From: Streptomyces sindenensis
GTDB lineage: Bacteria; Actinomycetota; Actinomycetes; Streptomycetales; Streptomycetaceae
NCBI RefSeq assembly: GCF_014649035.1
Contig: NZ_BMSG01000001.1
Location: 62,001 to 126,000 of the forward strand
DNA length: 64,000 bases
Direction: 5' to 3'
The notes under the pieces are model-generated. The model made no database searches, was not told the origin of the DNA, and saw only the letters and a program-made list of their open reading frames with translations. Below, piece by piece: positions 1-9,804 of the stretch. Each line of letters begins with the position of its first letter. Positions within the stretch are counted from its first letter, which is position 1. A program made the position numbers and the translations under genes.

Positions 1-21
1 GATCCGGGCCTTCGTCTTCAG

Positions 22-95
22 TAGCGGGGACAGGATTTGAACCTGCGACCTCTGGGTTATGAGCCCAGCGAGCTACCGAGCTGCTCCACCCCGCG
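22..95 (-). tRNA. Initiator tRNA-fMet (CAT), copy 1
   Basis: A full cloverleaf reads on the minus strand with anticodon CAU. The anticodon stem ends in three G:C pairs (GGG/CCC), the hallmark of initiator tRNA, and the first base pair of the acceptor is a C.U mismatch, also an initiator trait. CCA is not encoded. Bases 1-16 just downstream are the proximal arm of a hairpin terminator whose other arm lies outside the window. The copy at 2487-2560 is identical. Confidence 0.96.
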
Positions 96-188
96 TCGGT
101 GAATGCAACATTACGTCAGCGGGTCGGGCAGCGCAAATTCATTCACGCGGCCCCGGGACCGGAGGCCCGGCGCCAAGCGGTCACCGCG

Positions 189-2261
189 TCACGCGGTGAG
201 CTCCTGGTGCAGCGCCTCGCGCAGCCGCGCGGCCCGCTCGGCCACCTCGGCCGGGCCCAGCTCCATCGCCCGCGCGCACCAGCGCTGCCCCTCGGTGAGC
301 TCACCCCGGCGGGCGGCGAGGAGTGCCAGGCGCAGCGCGGCACGGCCGTGACCGGCGCCGGCCGCGCGGGTCCACCACAGGGCGGCCTCGCGCTCGCTGC
401 CCTCGCGGGCCAGCAGCAGCCCGAGGTTGAAGGCCCCGTTGCGGCTGCCCGCCTCGGCGGCCTCCCGGTACCAGTGGGCGGCGCTCTCCACGTCCCCGCG
501 GGCGGCGGCGAGCATGCCGACCCGGACCTGGGCGCGGCGGTGGCCCTGCTGGGCGGCCCGCTCGTACCACTCCTCGCACTCGGTCTTCTCCGGCATCGGC
601 TCACCCAGCGCGGGCGGGCCCGGCGGCGGCTGGCGCGCGTCCAGCACCCCGGCCAGCCGGAACGCGGCCTCGGCACTGCCGCCGCCCGCGGCGCAGCGCA
701 GGTGCCGCTCGGCCTCCTGGTCATCGCCGTCGCGCAGCAGCGCCATGGCGACCTGGAGCGCCGCGTCGGTGTGCCCGGCCGCCGCCGCGCGCTCGTACCA
801 GCCCCGCGCCGTGCGGTCCTCGTCGCGCCCGGCGTGCAGGATGCCGAGGTTGAAGGCCGCGTCGACGCTGCCCGCCTCGGCCGCCTTGGAGAACCAGGGC
901 TCGGCCCCGGCGTGGTCGCCCGCCTGGAGGAGGAGCACGGCGAGCGCGTTGGCGGCCTCCCGGTGTCCGGCGTACGCGGCGCGGCGGTACCACTGCTCGG
1001 CCTGCGGGATGCGGTCCTGGGCGGCGCAGAGCAGCCCGAGGTTGTACGCCCCGTTGACGTCGCCGGCGTCCATGGCGGCCCGGTACCAGCGCTCGGCGGT
1101 CTGCTGCTCACCGCGTGCGGCGTGCAGCGCGCCGAGCGCGTTGGCGGCGTTGCCGTCGCCGTCCTGGGCGGCGCGCAGCCACCAGACGGCGGCGCTCTCC
1201 TCGTCGCCCGCGTCGCGCAGCAGGAAGCCCAGGGCGCAGGCGGCGCGGGGCTCGCCGTCCTTGGCGGAGGTGAGGTACCAGCGGCCGGCCTCCTTGAGCT
1301 CGCCGCGCTGCTCCAGGATCGCGCCGAGGTGCAGGGCCGCGCGCCGGTGGCCCCGGGCGGCGGCCTGGCGGTACCACTGCTCGGCCTCGCCGACCCGGCC
1401 GGCGGCAGGGCCCGCCACGGGGCTGTCGCCGTCGGCCGCGCGCCGCTCCCCCGCGGGGCCCGTCGGCCGGGCGTTCCGTGCGGGCGCGGGTGTGGCGCCG
1501 GGGAGGCCCAGGCCCGTTCCGGTTTCGCCGGAAGCGGCACTCCGGCCCAGGCCGAAGGCCTCGTGCGGATCTTCGACGGCCTTCCGCTCCAGGGCGAGGG
1601 CCAGCCGGTAGGCGGCCTCCCGGTGCCCCTGCTCGGCGGCGGCGCGCAGCCAGCGCTCGGCGCCGACGTCGCTGCGGTGCTCCAGGAGATCGGCCAGCGC
1701 GTACGCGCCCAGCGCGTGCCCCTGCTCGGCGGACTGGCGCAGCCAGTACTCCGCGCCGGGCTCGTCGCCGCGCTCGCGGAAGTGCCGGCCGAGCGCGTGG
1801 GCGGCCGCGGCGGAACCGGCCACGGCGGCGATGCGCCACCAGCCGGCGGCCTCGTCCGGGTAGCCGCGCTGGTGCAGCAGGACGCCCAGGTTGTTCGCGG
1901 CGGCCCGGTCCCCGTCGGCGGTGGCGGCGCGCAGATACCGCTCCGCGCCGTCCAGCTCGCCGCGGCGCAGCAGCAGCGCGCCCAGAACGCTCATGGACGC
2001 GGTGTCGCCCTCGTCGGCGGCGCGGCGGTGGCGCGCCTCGCTCTCGGCACTGTCCGCGGCGTCGATCGCGTCGGTGGTGTCGTCGTCGGACGGGTCCGCG
2101 GCAACGCCCGTGTCGGCGGCGCCGGTCCGCTGGACCGGTGCGCCCGCCCCGGCGATGGCAGCGGCGAAAGCCGCGTCTACCGCGCTTTCCGCATCTTGGC
2201 CGCGCTGCTGCACAAACCGCCCTGTCTCCAACAGAGTTGCCCTGTCCCCCATAAATACCAT
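189..2261 (-). CDS. Sel1/TPR-like repeat protein
   Basis: A 690-residue protein made almost wholly of about 36-residue helical repeats with the signature G-x-x-x-A-A-x-x-L-G followed by A-E-x-W-Y/W-x-x-A (for example AEQWYRRAAYAGHREAANAL). This is the Sel1-like/TPR solenoid fold, which normally scaffolds protein-protein contacts. The first 80 residues and a Pro/Ala/Gly stretch near residues 245-300 are low complexity. There is no signal peptide or membrane segment, so it is probably cytoplasmic. ATG is chosen because AGGTGG sits 7 nt upstream; a second ATG three codons later is possible. It stands alone between two identical initiator tRNA genes. The family is known but no specific function can be given. 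Confidence 0.9.
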   Translation of the reverse strand: MVFMGDRATLLETGRFVQQRGQDAESAVDAAFAAAIAGAGAPVQRTGAADTGVAADPSDDDTTDAIDAADSAESEARHRRAADEGDTASMSVLGALLLRRGELDGAERYLRAATADGDRAAANNLGVLLHQRGYPDEAAGWWRIAAVAGSAAAAHALGRHFRERGDEPGAEYWLRQSAEQGHALGAYALADLLEHRSDVGAERWLRAAAEQGHREAAYRLALALERKAVEDPHEAFGLGRSAASGETGTGLGLPGATPAPARNARPTGPAGERRAADGDSPVAGPAAGRVGEAEQWYRQAAARGHRRAALHLGAILEQRGELKEAGRWYLTSAKDGEPRAACALGFLLRDAGDEESAAVWWLRAAQDGDGNAANALGALHAARGEQQTAERWYRAAMDAGDVNGAYNLGLLCAAQDRIPQAEQWYRRAAYAGHREAANALAVLLLQAGDHAGAEPWFSKAAEAGSVDAAFNLGILHAGRDEDRTARGWYERAAAAGHTDAALQVAMALLRDGDDQEAERHLRCAAGGGSAEAAFRLAGVLDARQPPPGPPALGEPMPEKTECEEWYERAAQQGHRRAQVRVGMLAAARGDVESAAHWYREAAEAGSRNGAFNLGLLLAREGSEREAALWWTRAAGAGHGRAALRLALLAARRGELTEGQRWCARAMELGPAEVAERAARLREALHQELTA

Positions 2262-2442
2262 CGTCGCACCACCTGTAACCCGCGTACACCTGGTATATCG
2301 CGGCCAGTGAGGTCACTACAGCGTTTTGTCGACATGCCCACAGGGAGACAAGTCAAACACGCCTGGAGGCAACTGCTGCCCAGCGAACCGCACTTCACTC
2401 ACTCAGCCCGGGACCGACACGGCCCGCACACACAACGGACAC

Positions 2443-2481
2443 GACGAAGGCCCGGATCTCCATGAGATCCGGGCCTTCGTC
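2443..2481 (-). terminator. tRNA terminator hairpin
   Basis: Perfect 17-bp inverted repeat (2443-2459 and 2465-2481) with a 5-nt loop, starting five bases beyond the 3' end of the second initiator tRNA on the minus strand. No long U-tract follows, as is common in Streptomyces. Half of the same hairpin is visible at the left window edge behind tRNA copy 1. Confidence 0.85.
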
Positions 2482-2486
2482 TTCAG

Positions 2487-2560
2487 TAGCGGGGACAGGA
2501 TTTGAACCTGCGACCTCTGGGTTATGAGCCCAGCGAGCTACCGAGCTGCTCCACCCCGCG
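2487..2560 (-). tRNA. Initiator tRNA-fMet (CAT), copy 2
   Basis: Same sequence as the tRNA at 22-95: CAU anticodon, three G:C pairs at the base of the anticodon stem, C1.U72 mismatch, no encoded CCA. The identity continues into both flanks, giving a 98-bp direct repeat (1-98 and 2466-2563). Confidence 0.96.
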
Positions 2561-2602
2561 TCGTTGTGGTGAAACAGTACCACGACGCGGGGTGGGCCTT
2601 AC

Positions 2603-5599
2603 TCAGCTGCCCTGGTCGGAGGCCTGATCGGCCGAACTGTCCGGCTTCGCATCGCCCGCAGGCTCGGCATCGGCCTCCGGCTTCGCATCGCCCGCCGGCT
2701 TCTCGGCTCCGTCGGCCTTGTCCCCCTCGCTGCCCGCCTTGGGCTGCGCGGCGGCGGCTCGTTCCAGGGCGTCCTGGAGAGCCTCCTGGGCCTTGCCGTA
2801 GGCCGGCCAGTCCTGCTCCTGGAGCGCCTTCTCGCCGTCGGAGTACGCCTTCTGGGCGTCCGCGATGGCCTTCTTGAGAGCGGCGCTGCCGGTGGCCGGG
2901 GGTTCATCGGTCTCGCCCGGCGGCGGATCGTCGGAGTCCGGCGGTGGCGTGGACCCGTCGTCCTCGACCCCGAAGACCGCGTTGAGCGCGTCCTTGAGGT
3001 TGTTCTCGAAGACGATCTTCGACCCGTACGAGGCGGCCACCTTGCGCAGCAGCGGGTAGTTCTGGTTGCCACCGCGTGTGTAGACCGGCTCGATGTAGAG
3101 GAAGCCGCCCTCCAGCGGAACCGTCAGCAGGTTTCCGTACTCGATGTCCGAGTCGGTGCCCTTGAGGTTCCTCACGAACTCGGCGACGTCGTCGTTGCCG
3201 TTGAGCTCACTCTGCACCTGGCCCGGGCCCTTCACCGTGGAGGTGACCCGGAGCAGCCGCATGGTGCCGTAGTCCTTGCTGGCCGCGTCCGCGTTCACCG
3301 CCATGAAGGCCCCCAGGTTGGGCCGCCCTCTCGGGGTGAACGTGGTGGTCAGCGAGAACTCCTGCTCGCTCTGTCCCGGCATCTTCATGCTCAGGTAGTA
3401 CGGCGGGACGGAGCCCGGCTCCTTGTTGGTCGGGTCGTCCGGCACCTGCCACGCGTCGGATCCGCTGTAGAACTGCGCGGGGTCCTCGACGTGGTAGCGG
3501 GTGAGCAGCTCGCGCTGGACCTTGAAGAGGTCCTGCGGATACCGCAGGTGGTCCATGAGCTCCTGCGGGATGTCACCGCGCGGCTCGACCGTGCCCGGGA
3601 ACGCCTTGCGCCAGGTCTTGAGGACCGGGTCCTCGGTGTCCCACTCGTAGAGCTTGACCTTGCCGTCGTACGCGTCGACGGTGGCCTTCACCGAGTTGCG
3701 GATGTAGTTGACCTGGTTCTGCTGGGCGACGACCGCGCGCTGGTTGGTGGTCAGCGAGTCGGCCGTGGTGTCGCCGAGCGTCGTCCGCGAGGCGTAGGGA
3801 TAGCCGTTGGTCGTGGTGTACGCGTCGACGATCCACTTGATCCGGCCGTCGACGACCGCCGGGTAGGCGTCGCCGTCGATGGTCAGCCACGGGGCGACCG
3901 CCTCGACGCGCTCCTTGGGCGTGCGGTTGTACAGGATCCGCGAGCCCTCGCCGATGGCTCCCGAATACATGATCTGCGGCTCGCTGAAGGCGACCGCGTA
4001 CGCGGCACGGTTGAAGGAGTTGGAGAGACTGACCCCGCTGTCGCCCTTGTAGCTGGTGGTCTTCTCGCCGTCCTCCTCGTAGTCGAGCTCCTTCTGGGGC
4101 CCGCCGACGATGGAGTACTGCTGGGTCTTCTCGCCGTAGTAGATCCGCTGTTCGTACTTGCCGAACTCACCGGTGGAGGGCAGGCCCGACTCGGTGAAGT
4201 CCGGGGACCCCGTCGGGTTGGTGCCGGTGGTGGTGCCGCGGGCAGCGATGGCGCCGTAGCCATGGGTGTACGTGAAGTGATCGTTGATCCAGTTCCGCTT
4301 GGGGAGGCCCTGGATGTTCAGCTCACGCAGACCGATGATCGTGTCCTGCTCCTTGCCGTCCTTGTCCTTGTAGCGGTCGACGTCGAGCGTCTCCGGGAAC
4401 TGGTAGTAGTTCCTGCGCTGCTGGAGCTGCTGGAAGGCCGGGGACACGACGTTGGGGTCCATCACGCGGTAGCTGGCCGCGGTGTTGGCCGCGGCCCGCA
4501 GCTTGCCGTCGTCCGCCGTGGCCGCCTGGCCCTCGTAGTCGTCCACCCTGGCGTCATCGATGCCGTACGCGTCGCGTGTGGCGTTGATGTTCTTCTGGAT
4601 GAACGGCGCTTCCTTGGCCTGCTCGTTCGGCTGGACCTGGAACTTCTGCACGATCGCCGGGTAGAGCCCGCCGATCAGGATCGCCGAGAGCACCATCAGG
4701 CCGAAGCCGATGACCGGGAGCTGCCAGGTGCGGCGCCACAGCGTCGCGAAGAACAGCACGGCGCAGATCGCGGCGATGCAGAACAGGATGGTCTTCGCCG
4801 GGAGATAGGCGTTGGCGTCGACGTACCTCAGGCCCGTCCAGTTGTCGGTGGCCTTGAAGTCACTGGACTTCACCGCCAGCCCGTACCGGTCGAGCCAGTA
4901 CGCCACGGCCTTCAGGGAGACGAAGACGCCGAGCAGGACCGAGAGATGGCCGGTGGCCGCCCCGGTGGCCCGGGCGCCGGGGCTGGTGATACGCAGCCCG
5001 CCGTACAGATAGTGGGTCAGCGCGGCGGCGATCAGCGAGAGCACGGTCGCCGCGAAGCCGAAGCCCAGCATGAAGCGGTACCACGGCAGGTCGAAGGCGT
5101 AGAAGGAGACGTCCAGCTGGAACTGGGGGTCCTTCTGCCCGAACGACGTGCCGTTGACATACATCAGCCACGTGCGCCACTGGCCGGAGGCGGAGGCTCC
5201 GGCGATCAGCCCGACGAGCGCCGTGACGGCGAGCAGCACCCACTTCTTGTAGGGGGCGATGCTCATGCGGTAGCGGTCCAGGCTCTGCTGCTCCAGCGAC
5301 ATCGCGCTCAGCGGCGGCCGGAGCCGGTGCGCGAGCCAGACGTTCACGCTGATGGCGATCGCCATCAGCAGTCCGAAGACGAGGAACAGCCCGATCTTGG
5401 TCCACAGGGTGGTGGTGAAGACGGATGAATACGCGACCGACCTGTACCAGAGCCAGTCCGTCCAGAACCCCGCGAACATGACGAACGCCATGGCGAGAAC
5501 CGCCAGGACACCCAGAGTCATGAGCAGGGTACGGGCGCGCCGGGACGGGCGGCCGACTCTGATCCGTGGCCCGGTCGGGCCTCCGCCTCGGTCCGGCAT
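2603..5599 (-). CDS. UPF0182 family integral membrane protein
   Basis: A roughly 998-residue protein of the actinobacterial UPF0182 (COG1615) family. The N-terminal third has about seven hydrophobic helices, starting with [20 protein letters not shown] and including [20 protein letters not shown]; the rest is a large hydrophilic, probably extracytoplasmic region rich in Tyr/Trp motifs typical of the family. The tail is a disordered Glu/Asp/Ala/Lys stretch. The start is placed at the ATG giving [12 protein letters not shown] because the arginine-rich lead into the first helix is the usual N-terminus; an in-frame ATG at 5668 would add 23 residues but would run into the divergent promoter. Function unknown. 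From memory the M. tuberculosis counterpart is Rv3193c, next to a PDZ protease as here. Confidence 0.93.
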   Translation of the reverse strand: MPDRGGGPTGPRIRVGRPSRRARTLLMTLGVLAVLAMAFVMFAGFWTDWLWYRSVAYSSVFTTTLWTKIGLFLVFGLLMAIAISVNVWLAHRLRPPLSAMSLEQQSLDRYRMSIAPYKKWVLLAVTALVGLIAGASASGQWRTWLMYVNGTSFGQKDPQFQLDVSFYAFDLPWYRFMLGFGFAATVLSLIAAALTHYLYGGLRITSPGARATGAATGHLSVLLGVFVSLKAVAYWLDRYGLAVKSSDFKATDNWTGLRYVDANAYLPAKTILFCIAAICAVLFFATLWRRTWQLPVIGFGLMVLSAILIGGLYPAIVQKFQVQPNEQAKEAPFIQKNINATRDAYGIDDARVDDYEGQAATADDGKLRAAANTAASYRVMDPNVVSPAFQQLQQRRNYYQFPETLDVDRYKDKDGKEQDTIIGLRELNIQGLPKRNWINDHFTYTHGYGAIAARGTTTGTNPTGSPDFTESGLPSTGEFGKYEQRIYYGEKTQQYSIVGGPQKELDYEEDGEKTTSYKGDSGVSLSNSFNRAAYAVAFSEPQIMYSGAIGEGSRILYNRTPKERVEAVAPWLTIDGDAYPAVVDGRIKWIVDAYTTTNGYPYASRTTLGDTTADSLTTNQRAVVAQQNQVNYIRNSVKATVDAYDGKVKLYEWDTEDPVLKTWRKAFPGTVEPRGDIPQELMDHLRYPQDLFKVQRELLTRYHVEDPAQFYSGSDAWQVPDDPTNKEPGSVPPYYLSMKMPGQSEQEFSLTTTFTPRGRPNLGAFMAVNADAASKDYGTMRLLRVTSTVKGPGQVQSELNGNDDVAEFVRNLKGTDSDIEYGNLLTVPLEGGFLYIEPVYTRGGNQNYPLLRKVAASYGSKIVFENNLKDALNAVFGVEDDGSTPPPDSDDPPPGETDEPPATGSAALKKAIADAQKAYSDGEKALQEQDWPAYGKAQEALQDALERAAAAQPKAGSEGDKADGAEKPAGDAKPEADAEPAGDAKPDSSADQASDQGS

Positions 5600-5725
5600 C
5601 TGGAAAGCCAACGTGCGCACCTCGAAGTTCGCGGTCGTGTGAACAGGCCCAGCGATCCTAGAGCCCATCTATGCAACTTACGGAAGCTTTACCTAGTTCC
5701 CGTTCCCGGGGCGGAAGGAGGCAGG

Positions 5726-6295
5726 ATGTTACCCATGCCCAACGTTTCCCCCGCAGGACCCCCGATGGCCGCGAGTCCGCTGACCGTCGCCGTCCTCGAA
5801 ATCGACGCCTATGCCTCCAGCCTCGGCTGGGACCAGCCCGCCCGGCTCTTCGCCCTGGTCGACACCGACCGGCTGCGGACCCAGGAGCCCGGCCTCGCCG
5901 CCCAGCTGGGCCTGGAGGACCCGAGTTCCTCGGTCGCCGCGCTCACCCCGATCGAGCAGGACGAGCTGCCGCCGGGCACCGCGCTCGACGACTTCCTCGC
6001 CACGATCGCCTGGCCCGACGCCGTGGTCGGCTGCGCCATGACGGTGGAGCGGCTGATGCTGCCGCCCTCCGCCGAGGCGTCCGTACCCGAGAAGCTCAGC
6101 GACAAGCAGCTCACCGCGTGGGTGGCCAAGCACCCCGACCGGCAGGAGGTGCGGATGACCGTGGCCGTCCTGCGGGACGGGGCGCGCGAGTCCGCCGTAC
6201 GGCTGCGGGAGAAGGACTCCCCGACGGAGGTGCTGACCGGAGCCGGCCTGGTGCCCGGCCTCGCCGAGGCGCTCGCGGCGACGTTCGAGTCCTGA
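5726..6295 (+). CDS. PPA1309 family protein
   Basis: A 189-residue soluble protein of the actinobacterial PPA1309 family, found beside UPF0182 genes. The body reads TVAVLEIDAYASSLGWDQPARLFALVDT in overlapping form with a conserved WPDAVVGCAMTVER core. Strong AAGGAGG at 5715-5721 lies 4 nt before the chosen ATG; a second ATG three codons on is possible. Divergent from the UPF0182 gene, with both promoters in 5600-5725. No catalytic motif is evident; function unknown. Confidence 0.88.
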   Translation: MLPMPNVSPAGPPMAASPLTVAVLEIDAYASSLGWDQPARLFALVDTDRLRTQEPGLAAQLGLEDPSSSVAALTPIEQDELPPGTALDDFLATIAWPDAVVGCAMTVERLMLPPSAEASVPEKLSDKQLTAWVAKHPDRQEVRMTVAVLRDGARESAVRLREKDSPTEVLTGAGLVPGLAEALAATFES

Positions 6296-6383
6296 TCCGG
6301 CCGCTGCCCGGGGCCGTCGGTACGGGTCCCGGGCGAGGCGGTCATCGGCGCGGCTCTGTCCGCCGGACCGGCGGTGCGCGCTG

Positions 6384-7496
6384 TCAGCCGGTCGAACAGC
6401 TCGGCAGGCCGGCGGTCTTCCCCGCCTTGATCCGCTCCAGCGACTTCGTGGCGTCCTCAATGGTCTTGACCCGTACGAGAGTGAGCCCGTCGGGCGTGTC
6501 GGCGGCGGCCGAGGCGCAGTTGTCGTCCGGTGTGAGGAAGTAGCGGGCGCCGGCGTTGCGGGCGCCGACCAGCTTCATCGTGATGCCGCCGATCGGCCCG
6601 ACGGTGCCCGCGTCGTCGATGGTGCCGGTGCCCGCGACGAACTTGCCGCCGGTCAGATCGCCCGGGGTGAGCTTGTCGATGATCCCGAGGGAGAACATCA
6701 GCCCGGCGCTCGGCCCGCCGACGTCCGCGAGCTTGATGTCGATCTCGAACGGGAACGTGTGGTCCGTCCCGGCCCTGATCCCGACGATCGCCCGGCCCTT
6801 GCCCTCCTCGCCCTCGCCCTCGGCGGGGGGAGCCTTCACGGTCCTGATCGTGACCTTCTCGCCGCCCTCGGGGGCGCGGCCCGCCTTCTCGGCCGCGGCG
6901 GCATCCTTCGCCGGGACGATGGTGAAGGTGACGTTCTCACCGGGCCGGTGCTCGGTGACGAGCTTCGCGACGTCGCCGGGCTCCTCGACCGCCGTACCGT
7001 CGACGGCCTTGATCACGTCGCCCGCGTGCAGCTTGCCCTCGGAGGGGCTGCCCTTGACCACTGTGGAGACCACCACCTGCGTGGAGACCGGGATGTCCAG
7101 TTCCTTCAGAGCGGCCACCTTGGCGCTCTCCTGGGACTGGCTGAACTCCTCGGCGTTCTCCTGGGTGGACTCCTCCTCGGTCTTGCCGTCCGGGTAGAGC
7201 GTGTCGTGCGGCACCACGACGCTGTCGTGGGTCAGCCAGCCGTGGACGGCCTCGAAGATGTTCATCCGGTAGTCCGCCCCGGTGACGCGGACGGTCGTCA
7301 TGTTGAGATGGCCGGACGCCGGGTACGACTTGCGACCGGAGATCTGCAGGACGGGCTCGCCACGTGCCTCGCCGAGCGTGTTGACCGTCGGTCCGGGGGA
7401 CATCTCCGAATACGGCACTTTGATCAGCACACCTGCGCAGAGCAGCGCGATGAGGACGAGAGCGGAGGCGAGCATCGTCGCGGTGCGGCGTGGCAT
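6384..7496 (-). CDS. Membrane-anchored PDZ/Lon-like (S16) protease
   Basis: A 370-residue protein. An N-terminal membrane anchor (residues 8-25) is followed by an extracytoplasmic region, a PDZ domain (about 138-200) and a C-terminal Lon-type S16 protease domain (about 235-360). The Ser-Lys dyad is visible: Ser263 in GGPSAG and Lys308 in GGITMK. It lacks the Lon AAA+ domain, so it should cleave without ATP, using PDZ for substrate selection outside the membrane. From memory it corresponds to Rv3194c of M. tuberculosis, again next to a UPF0182 gene. Convergent with the PPA1309 gene. Confidence 0.93.
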   Translation of the reverse strand: MPRRTATMLASALVLIALLCAGVLIKVPYSEMSPGPTVNTLGEARGEPVLQISGRKSYPASGHLNMTTVRVTGADYRMNIFEAVHGWLTHDSVVVPHDTLYPDGKTEEESTQENAEEFSQSQESAKVAALKELDIPVSTQVVVSTVVKGSPSEGKLHAGDVIKAVDGTAVEEPGDVAKLVTEHRPGENVTFTIVPAKDAAAAEKAGRAPEGGEKVTIRTVKAPPAEGEGEEGKGRAIVGIRAGTDHTFPFEIDIKLADVGGPSAGLMFSLGIIDKLTPGDLTGGKFVAGTGTIDDAGTVGPIGGITMKLVGARNAGARYFLTPDDNCASAAADTPDGLTLVRVKTIEDATKSLERIKAGKTAGLPSCSTG

Positions 7497-7597
7497 GGAA
7501 CGACAGTACGGGAAGGGCCTGTCAGTGCACCGCCGGGGCCGGTCCGTACGAGGCGACCGGAACGCGGCGGAAGACGGTCACGCGGCGTGCGTCGGTC

Positions 7598-7768
7598 TCA
7601 GAGAGCCTCGGAACCGGAGTGCGATTTCTCCATCGCGTCACGGAACCTGGCGTAGCCGGCGAGTTCGGTGACATCGCCGATCGTGCGATTGCGGGCTGCC
7701 CAACTCGCCCATATCGCACCACCGACAGCAGCGATAAGTGGAATCAACAGCCAAGCGAGTGCCGCCAT
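7598..7768 (-). CDS. Small single-pass membrane protein (56 aa)
   Basis: A 56-residue frame with a strong GGAGG five bases before ATG. Residues 1-24 form one hydrophobic helix (MAALAWLLIPLIAAVGGAIW), followed by a short basic and polar tail ending in SGSEAL. Too short for most gene callers but the ribosome-binding site and hydrophobic profile are convincing. It lies between moaE and the PDZ protease gene, all on the same strand. Function unknown; a small modulator of a membrane protein, perhaps the protease next door, is a guess. Confidence 0.75.
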   Translation of the reverse strand: MAALAWLLIPLIAAVGGAIWASWAARNRTIGDVTELAGYARFRDAMEKSHSGSEAL

Positions 7769-7894
7769 CACGACCTCCCTACCCCATGAGCGACCGGATG
7801 CCCGATCAGCAGATTAACGATCCGGAAGACCAACGCTCGCGGCGGGGGTGCGGTTACGCAAATCGGGGCTGATGCGCCCCGGTACGGTTTGCGC

Positions 7895-8356
<462 letters not shown>

Positions 8357-8462
8357 GCTCCCATCGTGCCGTACGGCTCCGACATCCCGGAATTGCCTCT
8401 TCTACCGGCGGCCCGCCGACCGGTTTGGAGCCTCCTACAGGACCCGCGGGCGCGGCGGGCGG

Positions 8463-9614
8463 TCAGATGCGGCGGCGGGCCTTGCGCGCGCGGCGGACCA
8501 CGGCGGCGGCGCCGAGCAGGGCGACCGTGGCTCCGGCGGCTCCGGCGGCGGTGGCGTCCTTGCGGCCGAGACGGCGTCCGGCGAGCGTGTGGCGGCCCTC
8601 GACCTCTTCGAGGAGGGCGCCGAGCACCTCCTCGTTCGTCCACTTCGGCCGCCATCCCGCGTCGTGCAGCCGGCTGACGCTGACCACCCAGGGGTGCATC
8701 GTGTACGCCAGGTCACCCGCCGGGGACGGGGTGAGGCCGATCCGGTGGAGCCGGGCGGCGGCCCCGAGCGCGACGGTGGAGGGCAGCTCCATCCGGCGTA
8801 CGCCGCTGAGCTCCTCGACCTCCTCCTGCTCCAGCCAGCCGTCACAGCCGACCGCGAACTCGCCGTCGATCCTCTCCAGGGCGGCGTACTCCAGCGCCGT
8901 CACCAGGTCCTCGACGTGACAGAACTGCCAGGTGGGACGCGATCCGGCGACGACCAGGAGGCGCGGGGACTCGAAGTAGCGGGTCAGGGCGGTGTCGGTG
9001 CCGCCGACCAGGACGGTGGGGCGCACGACGGTCACGTTGAGCCCGGGGTGGGCGCGCGGGGCCCGGCGGCCGAGCCGTTCGATCTCCAGGAGGTCGCCCA
9101 CGCCGGTGGCCTCCGCGGTGGCGCGCAGCTCCGCGTCCTCGGAGAGCGGCACATCGTTGTCGGCGAGTGCCCCGTAGACCATCGCCGAGGTGCACAGCAC
9201 GACCCGGTGGACCCCGACGGCCGCCGCGGCGGTGAGCACGGTCTGGGTGCCGCGTACGTTGTACGCGGTGCGCGCGGCGGGGTCGGTCTCCAGGTCGAGG
9301 TCGAGGGCCAGGTGCACGACGACGTCCGCGCCGCGCAGCTTCTCGGCGATCGCCGGGTCCCGTACGTCCAGGATGTGCCAGGTCGCCTCGGAGACCTCGC
9401 CGCGCCGCTCGTCGATCGCGATGACCTGCTTGATCGCGTCGGATGCGGCGAGGTGGGCGGTCAGCAGTTCGCCGATGCCGGTGGCGGCGCCGGTGACCGC
9501 GACGACGGGGCCCCGGTTTCTGCTGGACCTGGGGCGTTTTTCTTCGGGTGTGCTCTCGGGCGCGGGGTCGGTCAGGTTTCGCGCTGCGCGAACCTGTGGA
9601 TCTGGGGAACTCAC
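8463..9614 (-). CDS. Atypical SDR-family NAD(P)-dependent protein with C-terminal hydrophobic tail
   Basis: About 383 residues. A disordered polar N-terminus of about 35 residues leads into an extended-SDR Rossmann fold with glycine motif TGAATGIG and substrate-domain features such as SAMVYG and VVRPTVLVGG. The usual Tyr-x3-Lys is incomplete: the tyrosine of VYGALAD has no lysine four residues on, so classical dehydrogenase chemistry is doubtful. The C-terminus is a short hydrophobic stretch followed by arginine/lysine (VVRRARKARRR), possibly a membrane anchor. GTG at 9614 is chosen for the GGAG seven bases upstream; an ATG at 9680 is an alternative. Divergent from the DUF2342 gene. Confidence 0.82.
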   Translation of the reverse strand: MSSPDPQVRAARNLTDPAPESTPEEKRPRSSRNRGPVVAVTGAATGIGELLTAHLAASDAIKQVIAIDERRGEVSEATWHILDVRDPAIAEKLRGADVVVHLALDLDLETDPAARTAYNVRGTQTVLTAAAAVGVHRVVLCTSAMVYGALADNDVPLSEDAELRATAEATGVGDLLEIERLGRRAPRAHPGLNVTVVRPTVLVGGTDTALTRYFESPRLLVVAGSRPTWQFCHVEDLVTALEYAALERIDGEFAVGCDGWLEQEEVEELSGVRRMELPSTVALGAAARLHRIGLTPSPAGDLAYTMHPWVVSVSRLHDAGWRPKWTNEEVLGALLEEVEGRHTLAGRRLGRKDATAAGAAGATVALLGAAAVVRRARKARRRI

Positions 9615-9804
9615 CGGGCGTCTCCAGCGGTTGTCTTCAGTACGTACCCGAATGACGCGTACGTACCAGGTGGCGTCCATCCTGCCGCAGGCCGGGAGTC
9701 GGCGGAGCACTGAGGCCCGAAGCGGGCGTGGTGTCTACGCTGGATGGTGATGTCGGGCAGTCGCCGTCGGTTCGAGCCGACGGCCCTACGAGCCGAGGAA
9801 ACCC

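Noticed and set aside
99..2465. Long plus-strand frame opposite the Sel1-repeat gene
   Set aside because: Low-complexity Ala/Gly/Leu/Val composition, no ribosome-binding site, and the minus-strand repeats are unmistakable.
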